Origin: Amphibalanus amphitrite
Taxonomy: Eukaryota; Arthropoda; Thecostraca; Balanomorpha; Balanidae
Direction: 5' to 3'
DNA: 64,000 nt
NCBI RefSeq assembly: GCF_019059575.1
Contig: NW_024882986.1
Location: 86,679 to 150,678 of the forward strand
In this document: piece after piece, positions 56,179-64,000 of the stretch
Position numbering within the stretch: the stretch's first letter is position 1
How the letters are laid out: the number at the start of each line of letters is the position of its first letter
Notes under the pieces: generated by a model
Databases searched by the model: none
What the model was told of the DNA's origin: nothing
The model's input: only the letters and a program-made list of their open reading frames with translations
Translations under genes and position numbers: made by a program

Positions 56179-58284
56179 ATGTGGCAACCCGCGATGATCG
56201 CACTCCTAGGTTGGCTCACGACAGTAAGTGTGGTAACAACCACCACCACCCCGAACGACCCCGGTCATTTGTTCATACCAGTAGGAAAAACGTATCCGAG
56301 CTACAGCTCTTGGGCAATAACAATTTCGATTAACATCGCACCATTCAAAAGGCATGCGGAAGACCTTCACTCCACGCAAACGAACCTAGACAAATTGGTC
56401 AAAGTAGTCACAGAGGTAGCAAACAGAGAACACCAATCAGTAGATAATTCTACCCAACGTGTAATGTTTCTCATGTATGTAAATCACCTACATGATGCCC
56501 TAACAGAACTCCATAGTGAAACAGCAGGACTGAAACGAACATTCCTTGACATCCTTCATCCGTTGAACACACCCGATAATCCTGAAATAGGCAATGAGCC
56601 ATTAAGTAGAGCAAAACGCGGTCTGATTGATGGATTAGGAAATGCCTTTAATTATCTGTTTGGCACAGCCACCGAAAGTGAAATTAAACACTTGTCTAAT
56701 AACGTGATCCTCTTAAACCAGAAGAATTTGGCGATGGCACATCAGTTTAACGGTACCCTACAAGTTCTGAACTCCACGAGAATAGCAGTAAAAGAAAATC
56801 GTTTAGCTCTCCAGTCACTTACTAGTGCAGTTCGCCACCTCAACGCAGCCTATGCGGACGCAATATCTTCAATCCAGAATGACACTGACGATGTCCGACT
56901 GTCATTCAAGCTTTTTGAACTTACCAACAGCATTATCAGCGCAACTCAGGCTGTTCAATATTTGTACGCAGAGCTAAGCTCTTTGACCCATCAATTTGCC
57001 TTGGCTCAGGTAGGGATCCTTCACAAAAACCTCATTCCCAAACGAGACCTCCAAAAACTCCTGCGTCGGATAGCTAAGAAACTCCCCTCCAACTTTGAAC
57101 TACCATACCCAGTTGATCAGCCCAGCGAATTTATTCGCATCGCTAAAACCAAACTTGTCGAAGACGGAGATACCTATCATGTCCTCTTTTACATCCCACT
57201 CCTGCATACCCGCCATGCATTCGATGTATACCGTTTCTTCCCATACAACGTGCCCATGCACGAGCACAACGTGTCCCTGTCATACTATCCTGATGAACCC
57301 CGTTACCTCTTGATGTCGGAGGACAGACAACACTACATACAACCCGAAGTGTCCGAAATAGAAACATGTATACTTGCCAAACAACCCTTTTGCTCCCTAC
57401 ACGAACCAGCGTACTCCACAGCTGGCTCGGTCTCCTGTGTCGTGTCTCTCTTCCGAAAAGACAGACGACAATCCCAACGCTACTGCTCTCCTCGCATCCT
57501 CCCGTCCAACGATTCTCCCAAAGCATATTATCTTAACACTGGCAAATGGCTCATTGTTTCGCGTCCACCGCTACGCCTCACCATTATGTGCTCTACCTCG
57601 ACTACCCCGTTCAGTCGCACTTTATCCCTCACTCGTGCCATCGATATTCTAACCCTCGAACCGGAATGCGCTGCTTCGAGCGACTCCTTTTACCTTCCGC
57701 CCTACTATGCTAGCGAAACACACCTTGAACTCCCCCAGTTCACGCCAGAGTCCGTGTTCGACAACACCTCGCTGCCCATCTGGCGCTCTCACTGGTCTGC
57801 CACGCTTGCCAACATCACACATTACAATCTTTCGTCGCTCCCTCCTTTGCATATTCATGGCATGCGTGCCGACTCATACTTCAACACGATCGAAGCCCAA
57901 CCACTGGAGCAGGTCACGATTGATTCCCCATCAGCTTTCTCACGTCCCATGCTCATGATGATCATCAGTGGGGTGCTCTCGTTTTGTTGTCTAGCATTTT
58001 GCGTTAAGCATTGTTGCACCTCACGGGGTACCTACTTTCCCCGCCGCACATTCCGAACTGTCCCGCAAGAGCCCCCGGAGCCAACCTTCGAGCTGCAGGA
58101 ATCGCCGCCAATGGTTTCGTCCGTACAGAGTGACTCTGTTCCTGTTGAGCAGCTTGAGCTTGAGCATTCAGTTAACCAGGATGCAGCGCCGCAACGAGGT
58201 GCCGCTCCAAGTTCACCGTTGACCCGAGTCGCGTTCGTGCCACCGGGCACTGGACCGACCACTGTTTTGTCGCCTCTGGTGTGA
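56179..58284 (+). CDS. env: Element A envelope glycoprotein, F-type
   Basis: 701 residues from the ATG at 56179, chosen over the in-frame ATG at 56140 because it follows the splice acceptor and opens directly with a signal-peptide-like stretch (MWQPAMIALLGWLTTVSVV). A furin-type site R-A-K-R lies at residues 144-147, followed by a glycine-rich hydrophobic segment (GLIDGLGNAFNYLFG) that looks like a fusion peptide. A helical ectodomain with many N-glycosylation motifs and Cys pairs follows, then a transmembrane segment at about 591-609 and a ~90-residue cytoplasmic tail. This layout matches the baculovirus-F-like Env of errantiviruses. The frame is intact. It would mediate membrane fusion; whether particles form is unknown. 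Confidence 0.87.
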   Translation: MWQPAMIALLGWLTTVSVVTTTTTPNDPGHLFIPVGKTYPSYSSWAITISINIAPFKRHAEDLHSTQTNLDKLVKVVTEVANREHQSVDNSTQRVMFLMYVNHLHDALTELHSETAGLKRTFLDILHPLNTPDNPEIGNEPLSRAKRGLIDGLGNAFNYLFGTATESEIKHLSNNVILLNQKNLAMAHQFNGTLQVLNSTRIAVKENRLALQSLTSAVRHLNAAYADAISSIQNDTDDVRLSFKLFELTNSIISATQAVQYLYAELSSLTHQFALAQVGILHKNLIPKRDLQKLLRRIAKKLPSNFELPYPVDQPSEFIRIAKTKLVEDGDTYHVLFYIPLLHTRHAFDVYRFFPYNVPMHEHNVSLSYYPDEPRYLLMSEDRQHYIQPEVSEIETCILAKQPFCSLHEPAYSTAGSVSCVVSLFRKDRRQSQRYCSPRILPSNDSPKAYYLNTGKWLIVSRPPLRLTIMCSTSTTPFSRTLSLTRAIDILTLEPECAASSDSFYLPPYYASETHLELPQFTPESVFDNTSLPIWRSHWSATLANITHYNLSSLPPLHIHGMRADSYFNTIEAQPLEQVTIDSPSAFSRPMLMMIISGVLSFCCLAFCVKHCCTSRGTYFPRRTFRTVPQEPPEPTFELQESPPMVSSVQSDSVPVEQLELEHSVNQDAAPQRGAAPSSPLTRVAFVPPGTGPTTVLSPLV

Positions 58285-58675
58285 GGTACAATTACCGCTC
58301 TTCCATCGCTGCTTTCCGACATGGCTCAGCCCTCCAGCCATGGTCAAGGTGCCTCGGCCTTCGCCGTGTGCACGTGGTCTAGCCCAGTTGCGCTAGATGC
58401 GGGTAGGTTAAGTTTTAGATTATAGTTTTGCGCTAGATACCGTGATAGCGTTTCGCGTGTGTTTTGTTTATGTACTCTCTCAATGTAGTTACCCTCGCGT
58501 TAGATTAAGTTTACTGGCGTCTGTTTTATGCAACACTCGATGTATTCTACTACATATTATCCTAGCGTTAGATTAAGTTTACTGGTGTCTGTTTTATGCT
58601 AATCCTGTGCCCTTCAGGCTCCGGTTTCGACGCAATTTTCGCGTAAATTGCTTTGTTTATAAGGGGGGGAGGTAT
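58285..58675 (+). other. Element A 3' untranslated region with polypurine tract
   Basis: No gene. A short duplication GCGTTAGATTAAGTTTACTGG occurs at about 58497-58517 and 58563-58583 (few differences). AAGGGGGGGAGG just before the 3' LTR (58661-58672) is the plus-strand primer. Confidence 0.8.
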
Positions 58676-60009
58676 TGTAGCGTCTGACCCGGTACTCACC
58701 CCTAACTTTTTCAACCATCGCTCGCCTCACTGACCGTGCGCGGCGCCACGAACTCTAAACATTCGAGTCACGTACCAGCTGTCACCGAGACCAGCCCGCT
58801 CCGAAACTATAAACAAGTCGAGTGACGCATACCCACTGTCACCGAGACCAGCCCTCGACACGACACGGTTTATCACTGTGACAGGTTCGTAGTTGGCTCT
58901 CGTCAGACTGTGACACCTGTATCTGGCTATTTTCGTAAACAAGTCGAGTGACGCATACCTACTGTCACCGAGACCAGCCCTCGATACGACACGGTTTATC
59001 ACTCTGTGACAGGTTCGTAGTTGGCTCTCGTCAGACTGTGACATCTGTATAGGAAAAAGCGAGCACAGGACATCTGGCTATTATCAACCAGTGACAAGGG
59101 TATGCAAAGTATCCGTGGAGACTGATGGTGCGCGACTGGTGCAACGACGGGCGAGATCCGCCTCTTGCATAAGTGACGGCGTTGCGTTTATGTTAAGCGG
59201 CTACGGTATTGCATCAGCAATGTACAGTGGATCTTATTAGGATCTCCAGACGTAACTAGATGGCGTTGAGCCTTAGTCGAGTCCATGTCAAATTCAAGGA
59301 GAGGTCACTACCGAGCTGGGTCCGATGGGGAGGTGGGTGGGGAGGGGGGGGATGGCGAGGTCACGGTGCGAGTGACCTGTCAAACAGCCCCGGCGCGGTG
59401 GGGCACTGCCGTAGGCAAATGGCGCACTCCAGTGTTGTTCCATATCGCGGTGGTGGGCCGGGTGGCCGGTTAACTTGGCAGCTTGGAAGGAATGGATAAT
59501 GAGGCATGGTTTTGCTGTGGCCGGTTCACCTACTGTGTTACTTATGATGCACCCAGAGTAATGCAAATGTGGCGTTGATAATGCAGCTGGCAATGGAATG
59601 CTAGCGAATGATCCGAGCGCCTAGCTATAAGGATTAAGATTATTTATGTCTCCTGAAATTTTCATTGAATATAATTCAAGCACTAGAGAGCTCGTATTCG
59701 TTCGCCAGTTTTTTGACCGGCTGGCGTTTCTTGCCCTTGGGCAAATATTTAGGTATAACGCAGGTGATTTTTTTTTTTGCTGGTAAGACGTCTTTAGGGT
59801 CAAATCAAGCAGTGGCGGCGGAACACCTTTAATGAAGTGGGGGCACTGCCGACTTTTGGTCCCATTCTTTCCATGCAACGCCCATAGGGCTAATGTTAAA
59901 ATGTCAAAATCAAACGGGGGCACGGTGCCCCGATGAGTCCCCGCTAAGCTGAGCCTGTGTTAATTAAGCGTTGAAACCTGCCATCTACCCTCCGATCAAG
60001 CAATTCTGG

Positions 60010-60285
60010 TCTATTGCAGACTAATGGTTTTGAGGTTTAGTCTATGGCAAAATGGTCTGTGGTTTAGAGTCCAAATTTTAACGTGCGCACATAGCCGCGC
60101 ACGGCCGGTCCCCTCGCTGACTTCGCCTGGCAGCGGCCTGCCACCAACCACAACCATACCCGTCAGGAGGCTAAAAAACGTCAAGCACACGTCGTGTTTC
60201 GAACCCGGACTTTTGCAACCGGACGTGCGCCTTCCCACATAGCACATGGAGTCCAACGCTCTACCGACCGAGCTACCGGGACGGA
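60010..60285 (-). mobile_element. tRNA-derived SINE-like sequence
   Basis: On the minus strand, an A box (TAGCTCGGTCGGTAGAGCG, about 60259-60277) and a B box (GGGTTCGAAAC, 60197-60207) are spaced about 60 bp apart, as in a tRNA gene. An unrelated body follows to about 60010. The anticodon arm does not fold cleanly, so a SINE head is likelier than a functional tRNA. The 3' end is uncertain. Confidence 0.6.
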
Positions 60286-60388
60286 CATTTACCTTGGGGT
60301 TTCGCCTCGTGACATTGACAGACGTCAGACACTTTGGCCGAACTTCAGCCGAAACACTGAGCAAGCTGCGCAGGGCGATAGGTGCTCG

Positions 60389-60445
60389 TAGCGTTTAGGT
60401 TGGGTAACCTGTGAGCTGAACGCGATGTCGTGAGTTCGAGCCCCA
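60389..60445 (+). other. Second tRNA-like stretch with B box
   Basis: TAGCGTTTAGGTTGGGTAAC (A-box-like) and GAGTTCGAGCCCC (B box, about 60432-60444) on the plus strand, facing away from the minus-strand SINE. It could be another SINE head or a decayed tRNA. Weak. Confidence 0.4.
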
Positions 60446-61441
60446 CTCCCGGGTCTGGTTTTATCTAGACACAACCAAACCCTTTCCTTCTACTGCAACA
60501 CAGCTAAGCACGATGACATATTTCCCCAATATCTTTCCCCAATATCCTCCCCAAGAGTCAAAATTATGGCTTATAAACGTATAGCTAAGTTTCATTTTTT
60601 TTTTGAAAATATTCTTGGTCATTTGTCTGGGGCCATTTCAACTCTTTTTTTCTTTTCTGATTCTTTTCGACCCGATAAAACCCACCAAAACTGAACGTGC
60701 CAAATGAAAAATATCTAACTCAAATAACAGTTTAGAAAAGCCTCATCATGCATCATGAAAAGCATCATACAACTATCGACTGAAAAGTTGCATGCTATGA
60801 ATACGTCCTAGATTGTTTCAATTATCATTGTTCAAGATTTTGGCTGGAACTGACGCTGCCTCTGGCTTGCCCGTTTGTTTGAGATAATGATTCCCTTCAG
60901 TCGCGTTCTTGCCGGTTCCACATGAACAGGACATACCACCATACTGGAGTGAACGCACCCGCAACCATCATCCCCTCCCCTCAGCCTCGGCGCAGTGGCG
61001 GGCGGCCCTGGGCGGCCCACTCCCGGTGCTACGCACGCCCCATGCGCCGTGATACCGCGTCACTCCCCCTCCCTCCTTCCCCCACAATGACCGGTGACCT
61101 CACTTCCCTCGGGATTTGGACTCGCCCTACCCCGACCGTAGCGCCACGTGGTGGCTCTGGAGATCTTAAATAGACCCACTGTACGCACAAAGAAGTCACG
61201 AGGCCAGCAACGTGACCCGCGCGTATAAAAGCTGACTGTCGCAAGGTAGGTTAGTTCAGTTCGGACCGAGGCACTGTACCATCAAGACCTCTGTCCTAGG
61301 GCGGCGCAAGATCCACCGGGTCGTAATGCTAGCGTGTCCCCTGCTTGGCTGAATAGAAGAACAACTGACATCTGCGTTTTCTTCGAAGCCAAGTCTGCTT
61401 CACCAACACCGAGAAGCACGAGGGGCGCCACGTTACAGAAC

Positions 61442-61655
61442 GGTGAAACATTTCATCTTTGACCTGACCTGTGACGTCATCAGTGACCCCGAGGTCAATG
61501 AAATTTTGTTTCCTTCGACAAATTTGACAGGCCTTTCGAACGCCGTTTGAATTTTGCGGATCCGTCCAGTAGTTTCGGAGATACGAGGGGGGCAAAAAAT
61601 AGCCCCCTCCCCCCCACCAGGTCGCGTTATAAACAGACCCCACCAGGGCGCGGTG
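61442..61655. mobile_element. TTAA-MITE k, right part
   Basis: Continues MITE k after the GAAC duplication of element A. It has TGACCTGACCTGTGACGTCATCAGTGACC-type text, then a G-run/GCAAAAAATAGC/C-run hairpin complementary to the left end, and ends CACCAGGGCGCGGTG before TTAA (61656-61659). Confidence 0.82.
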
Positions 61656-61659
61656 TTAA

Positions 61660-64000
61660 AAGCTTAAGACGACGAAGATATTGTCTGAAGTATGCTAAAT
61701 TTCATAGGTGCAAAACCTGCCGCTAAAACCCGCGAGACCTGCAGTACCTACAACTGTATGTAAAATGAAACATGCCTTCAAGGATTAAAACTTATTTGTT
61801 GAGCACAGGATCAAAATAGCAATGTTTTGTGCGCACCGTTTACAAAAAAAGATAGTATGCGGAGTGTGAATTTGAGATTTGCCTATAAACCACTGAAAAC
61901 GAATAAACGGTTCAGAGGCCTACTGATCGCAGCGAAACGTAAGAAAGTGAACTGTTATTACGTAACTTACAAGAGCGTATCAACTTAAAGAAACGATTGC
62001 TTCGCAACGATAAAGTATTGTTTTGTTCCTCTGCGAAGACATTTCACGATTGATGACCACACCTTGAGATGGATGGTGGTTTTAAACAACCAACAGGGCG
62101 GATACTTTTAAAAGCTAATGGTGCATGCGAGCAATAAATGTACTCTCCAAATGGATATGCTCGTATTATGGCTATGCATTGGGATTGCCATGGCTCACAT
62201 TATTTGTTACACTGCTGTCACTGCAGATGAAGATAACTTAGGTTCTATGTCTTGTACCAGTTTTAAATAAGATCAAATGACATGAAACTTAGACCTCTGT
62301 ATACCGATGTACAGAGGTCTTTGCATAAGACTCCTGGGCCCATCTTATAAAATGCCGTACGGCATTTGGTAACATTTAGATGCCAGTGCTGACAAAGGGT
62401 TGTCCGAGTCAACGAAATGCTTTTAGACCGTCAACATACGATGGACTGAAATGCGTGAAAACCATTTTGCATTTGATAGCCGTTTTCTGCAGCTTAACTT
62501 CAGCCAGTGCTGCCATATCCATTCCACGCCGTTTATAAGATTAAGCCCTGATCCCACTAAACAATGCACGCGGCATACCATTTAGAACTTAAAATTAAAA
62601 TCAAAGCTAAGCCAAATTCATAAAGCTTGTGCTTTGCAAAAAAAATGGATGAGCCTTAGTCATATGGAAGGACTGTCAAATGCTGTCAGTCCCTGCCGGT
62701 CTACATGAACCATTTCCATGCATATTTCTATAGGTAAAGTAAGATCTATAGGTATTAGGTATTTCTATTGATAAGAAATGGGAGCATGGATTAATATGAA
62801 ATTATGTAATATGTATGCAATCCATGCATAACATCTTACAAATGATATGCCAAAGGTGGTGTCTGGTGACTGTAACTGAACCTCCATATCATGCTCGCTG
62901 GTTCCGCCGACTGCAGTAACATCTGCTGACAGACCGCAGTCGTCAGCGCTCGCTGCATCGTCCGTCGGCGCCGCTCTGTCGCCGCAGACGATAGGCCGCA
63001 GGAGGGACTTGAAGCGGCCCGTGGTCGATACCTCGGAGCTTTTGTTTTGCCACTCGTCTCGCGTCTATCGTCGAATCATATCGGCTCGTTCGCCTGAAGT
63101 CGAGTCGAGCCCACAAGCGGCGATGCCACCGCCGCCGGTCAATCTCGTCCGTCGCTCACGGGGTGTCGCACATAACGACGGCTTCGACGCCCGTCGACAA
63201 CGGCGGCGCGGCGACGGCGACGGGAAACGGGCGGTGTTTCGCGCCGCTGGGCTCTGAGACGCAATGGAGACACACTGTCCGAGCTGAAATGGCTTCACGG
63301 TGCTCGCCGACAGCAACAGATGGGACGTGGCGATGACTTTTCTCGCCGCCATGGGGAGGCGCTGACGAGCGGAGAATCGGCTCGATCAAGGCAACCGGTG
63401 CATTTTTACAGAGAAGATTGCGTGGTTATGGCTGGTAATAGCTGGTAACCACTCGGTAATGGTACGGTAATGACTAACATACATCGGCCGAAAAGGACAA
63501 TAAGCTTGGCATGCTGCAAAAATGGTCCAAAGTTGTTTCTCAAAAGCGTAATCATTTCGGTTACTAATGAAATATTGTCCATATTTCACCGAAATTATTG
63601 GAATATTTATCGATGGAATCGACGGGACCAAGCTGATTTGGATCTAAGAATGTCAATCACAGCTGCGGCTGCCGGACAAGAGTGATGTGGAGGTCCAGAA
63701 TTTCGGGAAATTTATTCCAGTAATAAATGGCTGGGTGGTATCATTTGCGTATGAAAAATGAGCCGAGGCCTTTTTGAAAGTTTTGGTAAAACTTGATTAA
63801 AATGTATTGCAACATAAGCAAATTTTGCTCAAGAAATGGTGTACTGTGTATGATCGTTGATGTATTATTTATCATACTGTCTACACAAATAACTAACTTG
63901 CATAAATCCGGCAACACATAATGTATTTCCAAACGCAGCTCCGGGTGGCCGTCATCTTATATAACACAAGATTAGCCGACGGACTGTGATGTCCGCGCCG
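61660..64000. other. Unassigned flank, GC-rich near 62900-63370
   Basis: No gene recognised. A direct/inverted ACAGAGGTC motif is near 62290-62325. About 62900-63370 is GC- and CpG-rich, with an 82-codon arginine-rich frame at 63009 that looks compositional. It could be a host promoter region; unproven. Confidence 0.4.

Larger units (their letters stand above)
59225..61181. mobile_element. TA-flanked (mariner-type) non-autonomous element, 1957 bp
   Basis: TIRs CAGTGGATCTTATTAGGATC and GATCTTAAATAGACCCACTG (partly matching), with TA at 59223-59224 and 61182-61183. The 5' LTR gives the exact empty site. No transposase frame. It contains a minus-strand tRNA-derived sequence (60195-60280), a second tRNA-like stretch (about 60389-60445) and a fragment similar to the flanks of MITE a (about 59820-59935). 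Confidence 0.85.
40157..61437 (+). mobile_element. Element A: env-bearing Ty3/gypsy (errantivirus-like) retrotransposon
   Basis: Complete LTR-to-LTR element with GAAC target duplications (40153-40156 and 61438-61441). Order: LTR, tRNA-His-type primer site, Cys/His-rich leader ORF, gag, pol, env, polypurine tract, LTR. Removing the four later insertions (45663-47794; 49075-54234; about 54235-55700; 59225-61181) leaves roughly 10.5 kb. The two LTRs are the same length and appear identical, so A inserted recently, yet it already carries these insertions. Integrase is interrupted, so this copy cannot be autonomous. It sits inside MITE k. Confidence 0.92.
58676..61437 (+). repeat. 3' LTR of element A, split by a TA-flanked element
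   Basis: 58676-59224 plus 61184-61437 gives 803 bp, the same length as the 5' LTR and without visible difference. The break is at a TA dinucleotide within the LTR text ATGTACGCAC. Confidence 0.95.

Noticed and set aside
60195..60280. Functional tRNA gene
   Set aside because: A and B boxes are present but the anticodon arm and acceptor stem do not fold convincingly; better as a SINE head.

Overview
This window looks like repeat-dense, gene-poor nuclear DNA from an arthropod, possibly an aquatic crustacean. The group is inferred and the species is not determined. Evidence for an arthropod: Ty3/gypsy retrotransposons, one with an env gene of the insect-errantivirus type; an LTR core promoter with TATA box, TCAGT initiator and DPE at arthropod spacing; piggyBac-like, hAT-like and mariner-like elements; a tRNA-derived SINE. 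I found no operons, no bacterial genes and no host gene I can name.

Layout. 1-3 kb is unassigned, with one perfect 81-bp tandem duplication. 3.0-7.1 kb is a non-autonomous hAT-like element (8-bp target duplication) holding two TTAA-flanked MITEs. Further TTAA-MITEs lie at 7.6, 12.5, 14.5-15.9, 16.5, 29.2, 30.5, 35.6 and 38.1 kb, giving eleven copies. A second family, with GGGGAGAG ends and TA duplications, has copies at 10.1, 30.6 and 34.1 kb. Large palindromes sit at 9.5, 15.2, 16.4-18.0 and 46.5 kb. 22.7-23.4, 24.3-24.6 and 27.0-27.4 kb are simple-sequence tracts; the middle one is a hAT-type MITE.

33.9-61.7 kb is a deep nest. A GCCGGG-ended element abuts a TTAA-MITE. That MITE contains a LINE fragment and a 21-kb env-bearing Ty3/gypsy element (element A) with identical 803-bp LTRs. 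Element A carries a Cys/His-rich leader ORF, gag, pol and env. It is itself broken by a 2.1-kb TIR element in integrase (which holds a 336-bp palindrome), a 5.2-kb second Ty3/gypsy element (element B) whose integrase core is inverted, a frameshifted SGNH-hydrolase retroelement ORF on the minus strand, and a 2-kb TA-flanked element in the 3' LTR that carries tRNA-like sequences.

How the parts relate. The coding content is retroelement machinery (Gag, protease, RT, RNase H, integrase, Env) plus many non-autonomous DNA elements that must borrow a transposase encoded elsewhere. The TTAA-MITEs are dense in AGGTCA nuclear-receptor half-sites. They include ecdysone-response-like inverted repeats, CRE palindromes and an E-box palindrome, so they may carry regulatory sites as well as mobility.
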